Source of the DNA: an uncultured Prevotellaceae bacterium
Lineage (GTDB): Bacteria > Bacteroidota > Bacteroidia > Bacteroidales > Bacteroidaceae
Reading direction: 5' to 3'
Assembly (NCBI GenBank): GCA_900317635.1
Contig: ONHN01000001.1
Location: forward strand, 119,275 to 183,274
DNA length: 64,000 nt
Made by a program: the position numbers and the translations under genes. The notes below the pieces were generated by a model. That model did no database searches and had not been told where the DNA came from. It saw only the letters and a program-made list of their open reading frames with translations. How positions within the stretch are numbered: the first letter of the stretch is position 1; each line of letters opens with the position of its first letter. Positions 17,355 through 27,304 of this stretch are shown here, one piece after another.

Positions 17355-18462
17355 CCTGCAAGCACTCAATGCGCAGTTTGAACCTGCGCTAAGCCGCGCC
17401 GTGACGGATGTCGTGGGTAGCGGACGCTACCTTCGCGGCGAGCAGGTAGCAGCGTTCGAAAGTGCTTTTGCCCACTTTTGCGGCGCGGCACACTGCATAG
17501 GCGTAGGCAACGGGCTTGACGCGCTGACACTCATTTTGTTGGCCTTAAAAGAAGAACACGGCTGGAGCGAAGAGACGGAGGTGCTTGTGCCCGCCATGAC
17601 GTTCGTGGCCACGGCCCTTGCCGTCAGCCGCGCAGGTCTGAGGCCCGTGTTTTGCGACGTCACGCGCGATGCGCTCATCGACCCCGCTGCAGCCGAGCAA
17701 GCTGTCACGCCCCACACACGCGCCCTCATCGCTGTCCACCTCTACGGCGCCCCCTGCCCCCCCCTACCGTTGCAAACACTATGCCAAAAGCACGGCCTTG
17801 CCATGATAGAAGATGCCGCACAGGCCCACGATGCCACTTCCGCCGACGGGCAGCGCGTAGGCTCGATAGGTCTTGCCGCCGCCTTCAGCTTCTATCCAGG
17901 CAAGAACTTAGGTGCCTTGGGCGACGGTGGAGCTGTCTGCACGAACGATGCCGTCCTCGCCCGCCGCATCCGCGCCTTAGCCAACTATGGTGCCGAAGTG
18001 AAATACGAGCATCAGTGGCTCGGACTGAACAGCCGCCTCGACGAGGTGCAGGCCGCCGTCCTGCTGACCAAGTTGCCCCGCCTGCACGAGGAAACGCTAC
18101 ATCGCCGCGCTATCGCCGCCCGCTATGCCCGCGAGATAGTTACGCCCGCCGTCAGCCTGCCCTACGAGGGACGAACGAACGAGAGCGTTTTTCACATCTA
18201 TCCGCTTCTCTGCCCGCAGCGCGATGCGCTCAAGGCGCACCTGCAAGAGCGAGGCATAGAAACGCTCATCCACTACCCGCTTCCGCTCCACTGCCAGCCC
18301 TGCTATGGCGGCAGCTCCCAAGCACACTACCCTACAGCCGAGCGCATAGCGCGCGAAGAGCTGAGCCTGCCGCTCAACTCCACGCTGAGCGAGGCACAAG
18401 TGGGTGCCATCATCGAAGCCGTTAACAGCTTTAGTGGCCACACCACCCTTTCCACGCAATAA
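17335..18462 (+). CDS. DegT/DnrJ/EryC1-type sugar aminotransferase (FdtB-like)
   Basis: The 375-residue PLP enzyme should transfer an amino group to the 3-keto sugar made by the upstream ketoisomerase. It has the family start (VRYLDLQALNAQFEPALSRAV), the GSGRYLRGEQVAAFE block, VGNGLDALTLIL, IEDAAQAHDA near residue 155, and FSFYPGKNLGALGDGGAV near 185, where the lysine of PGKN binds PLP. NSRLDEVQAAVL follows near 225. It starts inside the end of the preceding gene and is 12 bp from the first glycosyltransferase. Confidence 0.9.
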   Translation: MTVRYLDLQALNAQFEPALSRAVTDVVGSGRYLRGEQVAAFESAFAHFCGAAHCIGVGNGLDALTLILLALKEEHGWSEETEVLVPAMTFVATALAVSRAGLRPVFCDVTRDALIDPAAAEQAVTPHTRALIAVHLYGAPCPPLPLQTLCQKHGLAMIEDAAQAHDATSADGQRVGSIGLAAAFSFYPGKNLGALGDGGAVCTNDAVLARRIRALANYGAEVKYEHQWLGLNSRLDEVQAAVLLTKLPRLHEETLHRRAIAARYAREIVTPAVSLPYEGRTNESVFHIYPLLCPQRDALKAHLQERGIETLIHYPLPLHCQPCYGGSSQAHYPTAERIAREELSLPLNSTLSEAQVGAIIEAVNSFSGHTTLSTQ

Positions 18463-18474
18463 AACGCACACAAT

Positions 18475-19281
18475 ATGACGATTGACATCCTTATTTGCAG
18501 CAAAGACAAAGGCGTTGTTCGCATCATCGACGTGCTGCAAGCACCGCAACCCGACGTGCGCTACATCGTCTCCTATCAGTACACCGACGAGCGCTACCTC
18601 GACCTCATCCCCGAGGGGCTCACTTCGCGCGAAGACGTGAAGCTCTTCACCTACAACGGGCAGGGCCTCTCGGCCAATCGCAACCTGGCGATGGAGAAGG
18701 CCACAGCCGACCTCATCCTCTTCGCCGACGACGACAGCCGCCTCGACCCCGATGCCACGCGCAACATCTTCGGCGTTTTCGAGGCGCACCCCGACCTCGA
18801 CATAGCTTTCTTCCAAGCCAGCACCTATCGCGGCAAAGAGCTTAAGGACTATCCGAAAGAAGAAATGGAACTGACGGACATGCCCGAGAGCTACGTTGTC
18901 TCGGCCCTCGAAATGGTGTGCCGCCGCGAGCGTGTGGTTCGCACGTTGCGCTTCGACGAACGCTTCGGTCTGGGCACGCCCTACCTGACGTGTGGCGAAG
19001 AAGAGATATGGATGGAAGATGCCAAGCGCCGCGGCATGAAGATGCGTTATGTGCCTATCAAGATTGTTGAGACCAGCACCCTGCTGAAGAAAGACCGCTT
19101 CCTCGTTGATGCGGGCGTACAGCGCAGTCGCGGTGCTATAGCCTACTATAAATATGGTCTGCGCGCGTGGCCCTACTGCTTGCGCCTTGCTTTCAGCAAT
19201 GCCCGTGCCGGTCTGTGCAGCTTCTGGCCTTTAATGAAACACCTTAGCGAAGGCATTCGCTATATGAGAAACACCAAGTAA
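18475..19281 (+). CDS. GT-A glycosyltransferase, first of a paralogous pair
   Basis: The 268-residue protein is a family 2-like glycosyltransferase without membrane segments. The start IDILICSKDKGVVRIIDVL, the NGQGLSANRNLAMEKA block near residue 62, FADDDSRLDPDA near 82 (the metal-binding acidic motif), and RFDERFGLGTPYLTCGEEEIWMEDAKR near 160 mark the fold. The donor could be the amino sugar made upstream. It ends directly at the start of its paralogue, with no spacer. Confidence 0.85.
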   Translation: MTIDILICSKDKGVVRIIDVLQAPQPDVRYIVSYQYTDERYLDLIPEGLTSREDVKLFTYNGQGLSANRNLAMEKATADLILFADDDSRLDPDATRNIFGVFEAHPDLDIAFFQASTYRGKELKDYPKEEMELTDMPESYVVSALEMVCRRERVVRTLRFDERFGLGTPYLTCGEEEIWMEDAKRRGMKMRYVPIKIVETSTLLKKDRFLVDAGVQRSRGAIAYYKYGLRAWPYCLRLAFSNARAGLCSFWPLMKHLSEGIRYMRNTK

Positions 19282-20091
19282 ATGGAAACACAAACCTTAG
19301 AACTCCTTATTTGCACACTGAACGAAGGCATCCGCCGCGTTCCGAAAATGTTGCTTCCGCCCGTCGGCAACGTGCGCTACATCGTGTCGTGGCAACTCAC
19401 GGGCACCATTCGCCTCGACCTGCCCGAAGAGCTATCATCGCGCGAAGACGTAACGGTTTATCAGCTTGAAGGCCGTGGCCTGGCCGCCAACCGCAACAAT
19501 GCCCTGCGCAACGCCACGGCCGACATCCTCCTGCTCTCCGATGACGACGCGCGCTACACGCCGCAAACCTTGCAACGCGTGCTGTACAACTTCCGCAAGT
19601 ATCCGAAAGCCGACTTCATTTGCTTCCGCGCGAAAGACCGCGAGGGCAATCCGCTGAAAGAGTACGCCGACGAGCCTTGGACCTACGCCAAACGTCCCAA
19701 GAACACATACGTCAGCAGCATCGAGATTGCCTTTCGCCGCAGCGCCAACCTCCCCTTCTTCGACGAGCGCTTCGGCCTCGGCTCAAAATACCTGGCCATG
19801 GGCGAAGAAGAGGTGTTCCTGCAAATGGCCTTCGAGCGCGACATGAAAATCATCTACGTGCCTGAAACCATTGTCGAGACCGACGGCGACACGACGGGCA
19901 AGCGCTTCCTGACGCTGGCCGCCGCCCGCCGCTCGAAGGGAGCCGTGCTGTGCTTCCTCTACGGTCCGACCTCGGCCGCTGCACGCAGCCTGAAATACGT
20001 TGCTTCGCTCGATGTGCCCGCCTATCGCAAATGGAACTACTATAAGGACATGCTGGCAGGCATTCGCTACATCATCCACGACAAACTATGA
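19282..20091 (+). CDS. GT-A glycosyltransferase, second of a paralogous pair
   Basis: The 269-residue protein resembles its upstream neighbour along its whole length: LELLICTLNEGIRRVPKMLL, RGLAANRNNALRNATADILLLSDDDARY, FFDERFGLGSKYLAMGEEEVFLQMAFERDMKI. This looks like a tandem duplication followed by divergence. Both retain the acidic DDD motif, so both are probably active. The last four bases overlap the next gene (ATGA). Confidence 0.85.
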   Translation: METQTLELLICTLNEGIRRVPKMLLPPVGNVRYIVSWQLTGTIRLDLPEELSSREDVTVYQLEGRGLAANRNNALRNATADILLLSDDDARYTPQTLQRVLYNFRKYPKADFICFRAKDREGNPLKEYADEPWTYAKRPKNTYVSSIEIAFRRSANLPFFDERFGLGSKYLAMGEEEVFLQMAFERDMKIIYVPETIVETDGDTTGKRFLTLAAARRSKGAVLCFLYGPTSAAARSLKYVASLDVPAYRKWNYYKDMLAGIRYIIHDKL

Positions 20092-20993
20092 GCCGTCCGA
20101 CGGTAAGCCTCATCATTCCCTTCTATAACCGCGAACGCTACCTGCAGCGCACGTTGCAAAGCATTGCTGCGCAGTGCTTTGCAGACTATGAATTGCTGCT
20201 CGTCGATAATGCCTCGACAGATGGCGGAGCTGAGGTATGCCGTGCGTGGATGCAAGAGCATCCCGAAATAGTATGCGAGTTGCTTTATTGCTCCAAACAC
20301 GGCGCATCGGCGGCTCGCAACGTAGCCCTGCGTCAAGCGCAGGGCCAATTTGTTTATTTTTTCGACAGCGACGACGAAATAGACCCTAACTACCTCCACG
20401 ATGCTTCAACGCTCTTTGCTAAGGCCGACCTCATCTTTTCGAGCTCGTCGCTTGTGTTTAAGGACGGACGTTCCCACACGCGCACGATTTTTAGGCATGG
20501 CACCTTGCGCGACCACGTGCTTTGCTCCATGATTAACACGCAGGCCATGCTGGCACGGCGCAGCCTCTTCGAAGAAGTGGGGGGCTGGGACGAAAACCTG
20601 CCCAGCTGGAACGACTGGGAAATAGCCATTCGCCTCTTCCTTCGCGCCGAACAAGGCGATGTGCGCATCGCGTGGCTATCGAAGACCTACCACCGCATCC
20701 ACCAGCACCCCGACAGCATCACGGGGCTTGGCTGGGCCGATACCGCCGACAACATTGAGCCTGCCATCGACAAGGCCGAAAAGCTCTTTGCCTACCGCCC
20801 CCGCGAACGCCGTGCCGCCGCTGCACGCCGCACGATGATCGCGGCCAAACTCTTGCGCAGTGGGCGCCTGAAGAAAGGTTGGCGATGGCTTCGACGCGCC
20901 TGCCACACCGACTGGCACCAAGCCCTTTTCTTCCCCTATACCTTACTCGTCGATCGCGGTAGCTGGCGCGTCTTCCGTTCACTGTTTCCGTAA
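20088..20993 (+). CDS. Family 2 glycosyltransferase
   Basis: The 301-residue protein is a standard family 2 enzyme: VSLIIPFYNRERYLQRTLQSI, LLVDNASTDGG, KHGASAARNVALRQAQGQFVYFFDSDDEIDPNYL with the acidic DSDDE motif near residue 93, and WDENLPSWNDWEIAIRLFLRA near 165. The C-terminus is basic and could contact the membrane. It begins inside the stop of the previous gene (ATGA), so the glycosyltransferases are translationally coupled and probably extend the same glycan. Confidence 0.88.
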   Translation: MSRPTVSLIIPFYNRERYLQRTLQSIAAQCFADYELLLVDNASTDGGAEVCRAWMQEHPEIVCELLYCSKHGASAARNVALRQAQGQFVYFFDSDDEIDPNYLHDASTLFAKADLIFSSSSLVFKDGRSHTRTIFRHGTLRDHVLCSMINTQAMLARRSLFEEVGGWDENLPSWNDWEIAIRLFLRAEQGDVRIAWLSKTYHRIHQHPDSITGLGWADTADNIEPAIDKAEKLFAYRPRERRAAAARRTMIAAKLLRSGRLKKGWRWLRRACHTDWHQALFFPYTLLVDRGSWRVFRSLFP

Positions 20994-21016
20994 CGTTCCT
21001 ACGTTTTTCCCTCATT

Positions 21017-24013
21017 GTGACGTCTTCTTCTCCCTTTGCCGCCCCCGCCCCCGCCGCTTGTTTACGGCTTCGCGTAGAGCGTTTTGACGACCTATATATA
21101 TATGGTACTACCTCCGAGGGCGAGTCCGTGCGCCTGCACTATGCGACGGTGAATGCCTACGGCGATTGGCAGCCACTTCGGGCACAGCTCTACCAGGGTT
21201 GCACGCTCCATGCCGTAGAACCCACAAAGGCTGCCGACGGCACCACGGAAGCCCAGCTCTACATCTTCGAACCCGACCTGCTGGCCGACATCTCAGCCGT
21301 AGCATCGTGCTTCGACACGGGTTCGGCGCAGCAAGTGCTCATCAGTCGTTTTCGCCCCTCACCCGCCAACAAGACCAGCATCCTGCTGGGAAACTTTGCC
21401 AGCCAACTGCTCGACGAGTGCTTGGCGCGTCCGCTTGCTCTGCCTTCCTACGCCGACAGCATACGCAGCTTCGTACGCCGCAATGCACTGGCCTTTGCCG
21501 CAGCCGACGACTTGAAAGACTTCCACACGTTAGCCCGGGCGCAACGCAGCAACATTCTCCGGACCGTGCGCAGCGACATGCAGGCGACGGCTCCCGCCTT
21601 CAGCGCTGCGAAGGCTATGCTCGAACCCACGTTCTTCTGCCAGCTTTTAGGCCTGCAAGGGCGCATGGACTTGCTGCAAGACGACGGACGTGTGCTGATA
21701 GAGCAGAAGAGTGGGGCGAAAGACTGGCGCGGCGGCCACCGCCGGCCCCACTACGTGCAAATGCTTCTCTACTTAGCCATTCTGCACTTTGGTTTCGGTC
21801 AGACCGATGCAGCTACCGCCGCGTTTCTCTACTACTCAAAATATGTCGATGGCCTTATCCGCGAAACGGCCGACAAGCAGCTCATTGGCGATGCCCTCCG
21901 CATGCGCAATGCCATCATCAGTGACGACCTGTCGCTCTGCACCGCCGACGGCTGCCAGCGCCTCTTGCGACTTCAGCCCGACGACCTGCGCCAAAACCCA
22001 TCTATCAGCGACCGCTTTTGGCAACAATGGAAACGTCCCGAAATAGCCAGCACGCTCAACGCGCTTCAAGCGGCAGCCCCGTTGGAACAAGCCTACTTTC
22101 TGCGCCTGTTGCGCTTCGTCTCGCTTGAGAGCATACTTTCGCGCACCGACACGGCGCAGGCAGGGCGCGAAAGTATGGCATCGCTGTGGCTCGTGCCGCC
22201 AGCCGAGCTGGCCGAAAACGGTAGTCTGCTCTTCCCGCTGAAGTTGGAAGAGTGCCTGCACAATGCCGATGGAGCCGCCAGCGCCCTACGGCTGTCGGGA
22301 GAAGCTGAAACACTCTCAGCCTCTAACTTCCGTTCGGGCGACACGGCCATCATCTTCGCTGTAACGCCAGGGCAGAGCCCCGACGTGCGTCGTAGCATCC
22401 TTTGGCGCGGCCACATCGAAACGCTTTCCGACAGCGAACTAACCCTACGCCTGCGCAATCCGCAGCAAAACACGCAGCCTTTCCCCCTGCAAGCCCACTA
22501 CGCCCTCGTCCACGACCCCGCCGAACTCAGCCGCCCCCTCCTGCGCGGCCTTTTCAGTTTCCTGACGTGTCCTGCTCGGCGCCGCGACCTGCTATTAGCA
22601 CGCCGCTTGCCAACGCTCATGCCTATGGCGAAAGACGAGGAAAAGGAAACAGCGCAAGTGCAGACAACGGCACAACGCATTGCGGCGGCGGCACGCGGCA
22701 AAGAACTCTTCCTGCTCATCGGGCCTCCAGGCAGCGGCAAGACATCGCTCGGTCTGATGTCCATCCTGCGCGACACCCTTGCCCGCACAGACGAGAGTGT
22801 TCTGCTGACGGCCTACACCAACCGCGCCGTTGACGAAATATGCAGCAAACTGCTGGAAGCCGACCTACCCTTCCTGCGCATTGGCGGCGAGCGCAATATG
22901 CCCGAGGCCTGTCGGCCCTTCCTGCTTTCAGAAAAGGCCAGCGCCCTCGATAAGCTCAGCGACGTGCGCTCGCTCATCGCCTCTGCTCGCATCATCGTGG
23001 GCACCACGGCTGCCATAGCCGCCGCGCCCCACCTCTTCCAGCTGAAGACGTTTGGCCTTTGCATTGCCGACGAAGCGTCGCAACTGTTAGAGCCCCACCT
23101 CCTACCCTTGCTATGTGCCACGCACGGCGATGACGTGGCCATTCGCCGCTTCGTCCTCATCGGCGACCACCGCCAACTGCCCGCCGTGGTGCGTCAAGAC
23201 CGTGCGAACTCTGCCGCCGACACCGAGGTGCTCCACGCTATCGGTCTGCAAGACTGCCGCGAGTCGTTCTACTGGCGCATGTTGCGCTGGTTGGGCGAAG
23301 ACTCGCCCTTCGTCTGGCGCATGGAGCTACAAGGCCGCATGCACCCCGCTGTTTCCCAGTTTCCCTCCGCCACATTCTACGGCGGTCGTTTGGCCTCGGC
23401 AGGCCTTCCCCATCAGGAAGCCCCCCTACCCTTCGACAGCAATTTGCAGCTACCCCCGCTTTGCCAACAACTTTCCGTGGCGCGCTTCCACTTCTTCGAC
23501 GTTGAACCCTCCGAGGCCTGCACTGCACGCAGCAATACGGCCGAGGCCAGAGCCGTAGCACGCCTCTGCGCAGCGTGGTGGCGACTATGGACGGCCAACG
23601 GCCACACGTTCATTCCCGACGAAAGCCTGGGTGTCATTGTGCCCTATCGCGCACAAATAGCCCTTGTGCGCCATTATCTTTTCGAAGAAGTGGAACGTCT
23701 GCGCACAGAAGGCCTTGATGCCACTGCCCTCACGTCCGTCAGCATCGATACAGTGGAGCGCTACCAAGGGAGCCAGCGCGAAGCCATTGTCTATAGCTTC
23801 ACCGCTGCTACGCCACAACAGCTCGATTTCCTCACCGCCGAAACCTTCACCGACTCCGACGGCACCCTGATTGACCGTAAGCTCAATGTGGCCCTCACCC
23901 GCGCCCGCCTGCAATGTTTCGTCACGGGCCATAGCACCCTACTCAAAACCGCCGAACTCCCCGCCCGCCTCATAGCCTACTGCCAACAACGGGGCGAGTA
24001 CTCAACACTTTAG
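21017..24013 (+). CDS. Dna2-like RecB-family nuclease fused to SF1 helicase
   Basis: The 998-residue protein starts with GTG at 21017. The N-terminal half has a PD-(D/E)xK core: GRMD (D218), VLIEQKSG (E229, K231) and HYVQMLLYLA (Q248, Y252), as in RecB/Cas4/Dna2 nucleases. The C-terminal half is a superfamily 1 helicase of the Upf1/Dna2 type: Walker A LIGPPGSGKTS near residue 568, IADEASQLLEP near 684, GDHRQLPAVV near 716, IVPYRAQIALV near 872, DTVERYQGSQREAIVYS near 915 and LNVALTRAR near 955. This should unwind and cut DNA flaps or ends in repair or replication. It follows the glycosyltransferases by 23 bp and its stop abuts a MITE-like element. I cannot identify the Dna2/Cas4 iron-sulfur cysteines. 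Confidence 0.82.
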   Translation: MTSSSPFAAPAPAACLRLRVERFDDLYIYGTTSEGESVRLHYATVNAYGDWQPLRAQLYQGCTLHAVEPTKAADGTTEAQLYIFEPDLLADISAVASCFDTGSAQQVLISRFRPSPANKTSILLGNFASQLLDECLARPLALPSYADSIRSFVRRNALAFAAADDLKDFHTLARAQRSNILRTVRSDMQATAPAFSAAKAMLEPTFFCQLLGLQGRMDLLQDDGRVLIEQKSGAKDWRGGHRRPHYVQMLLYLAILHFGFGQTDAATAAFLYYSKYVDGLIRETADKQLIGDALRMRNAIISDDLSLCTADGCQRLLRLQPDDLRQNPSISDRFWQQWKRPEIASTLNALQAAAPLEQAYFLRLLRFVSLESILSRTDTAQAGRESMASLWLVPPAELAENGSLLFPLKLEECLHNADGAASALRLSGEAETLSASNFRSGDTAIIFAVTPGQSPDVRRSILWRGHIETLSDSELTLRLRNPQQNTQPFPLQAHYALVHDPAELSRPLLRGLFSFLTCPARRRDLLLARRLPTLMPMAKDEEKETAQVQTTAQRIAAAARGKELFLLIGPPGSGKTSLGLMSILRDTLARTDESVLLTAYTNRAVDEICSKLLEADLPFLRIGGERNMPEACRPFLLSEKASALDKLSDVRSLIASARIIVGTTAAIAAAPHLFQLKTFGLCIADEASQLLEPHLLPLLCATHGDDVAIRRFVLIGDHRQLPAVVRQDRANSAADTEVLHAIGLQDCRESFYWRMLRWLGEDSPFVWRMELQGRMHPAVSQFPSATFYGGRLASAGLPHQEAPLPFDSNLQLPPLCQQLSVARFHFFDVEPSEACTARSNTAEARAVARLCAAWWRLWTANGHTFIPDESLGVIVPYRAQIALVRHYLFEEVERLRTEGLDATALTSVSIDTVERYQGSQREAIVYSFTAATPQQLDFLTAETFTDSDGTLIDRKLNVALTRARLQCFVTGHSTLLKTAELPARLIAYCQQRGEYSTL

Positions 24014-24271
24014 GGGGTGTCCTATAAATTAGGCTTGAATGATTTTTTGAGCTGTTGTTATTACCCAGACAGGCTGCACCTCGGCATAACCAAGACCAAG
24101 GGGTTTTGCTTCTGCTCTCGGTTTGCTCTGTCAGTATGGTGCAGGTTTTAATTTATGTTCGCAGACGCGTAGCGAGCTACGTGGCAAGAAGTTACATTAA
24201 AAGATGCCCATAAAAGCCTAAAAGCATCAAGTCCTTTCATTATACGGTTTACCTAATTTATAGAACACCCC
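24014..24271. mobile_element. MITE-like element, full-length copy
   Basis: Terminal inverted repeats GGGGTGTCCTATAAATTAGG (24014-24033) and its near-perfect complement (24252-24271, one mismatch) bound a 258-bp non-coding element. It starts at the base after the helicase stop codon. The interior has a 50-bp word (24078-24127) similar to the citX upstream palindrome, and a right end that also occurs at 58152-58225. A target-site duplication is not certain (TTA on both sides is possible). Confidence 0.75.
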
Positions 24272-24355
24272 TTATATAACTTCATCAGGCAAAACAATCT
24301 TGCTATAGGCGAAACACCTGCGAACCCAGTTAGGGTTAACACCTATGATATATGA

Positions 24356-24389
24356 TGCGCCGCTCCTCAAGAAAGAGGAACGGCGCATA
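24356..24389. terminator. Hairpin between the helicase and frdB
   Basis: The stem ATGCGCCG...CGGCGCAT continues with TCCTC/GAGGA around a 6-nt loop (arms 24356-24369 and 24376-24389). It lies between convergent genes and could act on both strands. The bases around it (24272-24555) are otherwise repeats with no gene. Confidence 0.6.
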
Positions 24390-24425
24390 CAATATTAATA
24401 TTAACGCGCGCGCGAAGCATGCTGA

Positions 24426-24583
24426 GTGCTGACGTGCGGGGGCGCGATGCGTGAAGCTAAATTGGCCTAATCGGCTCAACGCTTTACTTGCCTCGCCTTT
24501 TCCTGCCCCAGCCACCTCGGAACAACGTCCCTCGGGGCTGACATGCGGAGCTCGGCGCGTGAAGCTAAATTGGCCTAATCGGC
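24426..24583. repeat. Direct repeat that includes the frdB 3' end
   Basis: A 27-bp word is identical at 24449-24475 and 24557-24583, 108 bp apart, within about 50 bp of similar sequence (24426-24475 and 24535-24583). The second copy contains the frdB stop codon; the first is a non-coding duplicate downstream of it. Confidence 0.75.
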
Positions 24584-24594
24584 CAATTTAGCTT
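24562..24594 (-). terminator. Perfect palindrome across the frdB stop
   Basis: A 14-bp perfect stem (24562-24575 with 24581-24594) has a 5-nt loop and includes the last frdB codons and the stop. It may end or protect the frdCAB mRNA. The displaced copy at 24449-24475 keeps only one arm. Confidence 0.5.
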
Positions 24595-25333
24595 TGATGA
24601 ACTCGCGGTTGAGGCGTGCGATGTTGGCGATGGTTTCGCTCTTGGGGCAAACGGCTTCGCATGCACGGGTGTTGGTGCAGTTGCCGAAACCGAGTTCGTC
24701 CATCTTGGCTACCATCGCTTTAGCACGCTTTGCAGCTTCTACGCGGCCTTGGGGCAGCAGGGCAAACTGCGACACCTTAGAGCTGACGAAGAGCATAGCC
24801 GAACCATTTTTGCAGGCGGCCACGCAAGCGCCGCAACCGATGCAGGTGGCGCAGTCCATGGCTTCGTCGGCATCTTCCTTGGGAATGAGGATGGCATTGG
24901 CGTCTTGTGCTTGGCCCGTGCGAATAGTGGTGTAACCACCAGCAGCTTGTATCTTGTCGAAAGCAGAGCGATCGACCATGCAGTCCTTAATCACGGGGAA
25001 AGCTGCCGAGCGCCAAGGCTCTACGGTGATAACGTCGCCGTCGTTGAAGCGGCGCATGTAGAGCTGGCAGGTAGTGGCACCGCGCTCGGTCTTGCCGTGG
25101 GGCGTACCGTTGATGTAGAGCGAGCACATACCGCAAATGCCTTCGCGACAGTCGTGGTCGAAGGTAAAGGGTTCTTTACCGTCGTTGATGAGCTCTTCGT
25201 TAAGAATGTCGAGCATCTCAAGGAAGCTGGTGTCGTCGGGGATGTCGTGCATCTGACGCTTTTCAAAGTGACCCGCATCTTTCGGGCCATTCTGCTTCCA
25301 GTAGCGGATTGTAAAACTTATGTTTTTAGCCAT
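24575..25333 (-). CDS. frdB: Succinate dehydrogenase/fumarate reductase iron-sulfur subunit
   Basis: The 252-residue subunit carries the three Fe-S clusters that pass electrons between the cytochrome subunit and the flavoprotein. The [2Fe-2S] motif is CREGICGMC near residue 62. The two ferredoxin-type motifs are [14 protein letters not shown] near 146 and [15 protein letters not shown] near 222. The arrangement fits the class with a single cytochrome b subunit typical of Bacteroides. It starts 3 bp after frdA ends, so frdA and frdB are coupled. Confidence 0.95.
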   Translation of the reverse strand: MAKNISFTIRYWKQNGPKDAGHFEKRQMHDIPDDTSFLEMLDILNEELINDGKEPFTFDHDCREGICGMCSLYINGTPHGKTERGATTCQLYMRRFNDGDVITVEPWRSAAFPVIKDCMVDRSAFDKIQAAGGYTTIRTGQAQDANAILIPKEDADEAMDCATCIGCGACVAACKNGSAMLFVSSKVSQFALLPQGRVEAAKRAKAMVAKMDELGFGNCTNTRACEAVCPKSETIANIARLNREFIKAKLAD

Positions 25334-25336
25334 GGC

Positions 25337-27283
25337 TTAATTCTTATAGTTACGGGTTTGTACTTTGATGATTTCGTAGTTGAGCGGTTCTTTGTAGAGG
25401 ACGGGCTTCTTGTCGTCGGAGCCTTGGTATTCCCAGCAACCTACATAGAAGAAGTTTTCGTCGTCGCGCTTGGCTTCGCCTTCTTCGGTTTGGTGCTCTT
25501 CGCGGAAGTGTCCGCCGCAGCTTTCCTCGCGGTGGAGGGCATCGTTGGCCACGAGCTGTCCCATAAGCAGGAAGTCTTCGAGGCGGAGGGCTTTCTCGAG
25601 CTCTACGTTCACGCCGTCTTGCGTGCCAGGTACGAAGAGGTTTTCGTAGAATTCCTTGCGTAGCTCGCCAATGAGCTTAATACCTTCTTCGAGGCCTGCC
25701 TTTGTGCGTCCCATGCCCACGTGTTCCCACATGATGTGACCCAGCTCTTTGTGGATGCTGTCAACACTGCGTTTTCCCTTGATGGCGAAGAGGCGGTCGA
25801 TGCGTGTCTGCACGCCCTTCTCGGCTTCGTCGAACTCGGGAAGGTCGGTTGAGAAGCGGGGCACCGTGATTTGGTCGCTGAGGTAGTTTTGAATGGTGTA
25901 GGGCAGTACGAAGTAGCCGTCGGCCAGACCTTGCATCAGCGCGGAGGCACCAAGGCGGTTGGCACCATGGTCGGAGAAGTTGCACTCGCCGATAGCGAAG
26001 AGGCCGTTGATGGTTGTCATCAGTTCGTAGTCAACCCAGATGCCGCCCATCGTGTAGTGCACAGCGGGGAAGATTTGCATGGGGGTTTCGTAGGGGCTCT
26101 CGTCGGTGATTTCTTCGTACATATCGAAGAGGTTGCCGTAGCGAGCTTCGATTTCGTCGCGTCCGAAGTCCTTAATGGCTTGGGAGAAGTCGAGGAAGAC
26201 GGCCAGCCCCGTGTTGTTCACGCCGAAGCCTTTGTCGCAACGCTCTTTAGCAGCACGGCTTGCCACGTCGCGAGGCACGAGGTTGCCGAAGGCGGGGTAG
26301 CGGCGCTCGAGGTAGTAGTCGCGGTCTTCTTCGGGTATGTCCTTACCCTGAATTTCGCCACGCTGAAGCTTCTGAGCGTCTTCAATCTTTTTGGGCACCC
26401 AAATGCGGCCATCGTTACGAAGCGACTCGGACATCAGCGTCAGCTTGGACTGCTTGTCGCCGTGAACGGGGATGCAGGTGGGGTGGATTTGCACGTAGCT
26501 GGGGTTGGCGAAGACGGCACCTTTGCGATAGGTGGCGATGGCTGCAGAACAGTTGCACCCCATAGCGTTGGTAGAAAGGAAGTAGGTGTTGCCATAGCCG
26601 CCCGTTGCGATAACCACGGCGTGAGCAGCGAAGCGTTCAAGTTTACCAGTGACGAGGTTGCGGGCGATGATGCCACGAGCACGACCATCGATGATAACGA
26701 CATCGAGCATTTCGTAGCGTGTGTAGAGGTCAACGGTGCCTTTGTTAACCTGGCACATCAGCGAGCTGTAAGCACCGAGCAGAAGCTGCTGACCCGTCTG
26801 ACCTTTAGCATAGAACGTACGGCTAACCTGTGCACCGCCGAAAGAGCGGTTGGCCAACATGCCACCATATTCGCGGGCAAAGGGAACGCCCTGGGCTACG
26901 CATTGGTCGATGATATTAGCACTTACTTCGGCCAGACGATAAACGTTGGCTTCGCGAGCACGATAGTCGCCGCCTTTCACGGTGTCGTAGAAAAGACGAT
27001 AAACGGAGTCGCCGTCGTTCTGATAGTTCTTGGCTGCGTTAATACCGCCCTGGGCTGCGATGGAGTGGGCGCGGCGGGGCGAGTCTTGAATGCAGAAGTT
27101 CAGTACGTGGAAACCCATTTCGCCGAGCGAGGCGGCAGCACTGGCACCAGCCAAGCCCGTACCAACGATGATAACGTCGAGCTTACGTTTGTTTTTGGGG
27201 TTCACCAGTTTTTGGTGCGCTTTATAGTTGGTCCATTTCTCAGCAATAGGGCCTTCGGGAATGCGGGAATTAAGTTGTACCAT
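25337..27283 (-). CDS. frdA: Succinate dehydrogenase/fumarate reductase flavoprotein subunit
   Basis: The 648-residue catalytic subunit reduces fumarate (or oxidises succinate) on the cytoplasmic face of the membrane. The FAD-binding motif is [14 protein letters not shown] near residue 39, and H73 in [13 protein letters not shown] is the expected covalent FAD site. [35 protein letters not shown] near 268 and [12 protein letters not shown] near 410 complete the active site. It is the middle gene of frdCAB, 21 bp from frdC. The same frame on the opposite strand is open for long stretches but is a shadow. Confidence 0.96.
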   Translation of the reverse strand: MVQLNSRIPEGPIAEKWTNYKAHQKLVNPKNKRKLDVIIVGTGLAGASAAASLGEMGFHVLNFCIQDSPRRAHSIAAQGGINAAKNYQNDGDSVYRLFYDTVKGGDYRAREANVYRLAEVSANIIDQCVAQGVPFAREYGGMLANRSFGGAQVSRTFYAKGQTGQQLLLGAYSSLMCQVNKGTVDLYTRYEMLDVVIIDGRARGIIARNLVTGKLERFAAHAVVIATGGYGNTYFLSTNAMGCNCSAAIATYRKGAVFANPSYVQIHPTCIPVHGDKQSKLTLMSESLRNDGRIWVPKKIEDAQKLQRGEIQGKDIPEEDRDYYLERRYPAFGNLVPRDVASRAAKERCDKGFGVNNTGLAVFLDFSQAIKDFGRDEIEARYGNLFDMYEEITDESPYETPMQIFPAVHYTMGGIWVDYELMTTINGLFAIGECNFSDHGANRLGASALMQGLADGYFVLPYTIQNYLSDQITVPRFSTDLPEFDEAEKGVQTRIDRLFAIKGKRSVDSIHKELGHIMWEHVGMGRTKAGLEEGIKLIGELRKEFYENLFVPGTQDGVNVELEKALRLEDFLLMGQLVANDALHREESCGGHFREEHQTEEGEAKRDDENFFYVGCWEYQGSDDKKPVLYKEPLNYEIIKVQTRNYKN

Positions 27284-27304
27284 TTTCTAAAAGGCTTTTA
27301 AGGT

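Noticed and set aside
25871-27301. A 476-residue open frame opposite frdA
   Set aside because: It is a shadow of the frdA codons with no family features; the same holds for 35242-37122 opposite the GH20 gene, 33651-34709 opposite pepT and 30739-31710 opposite the coiled-coil lipoprotein.
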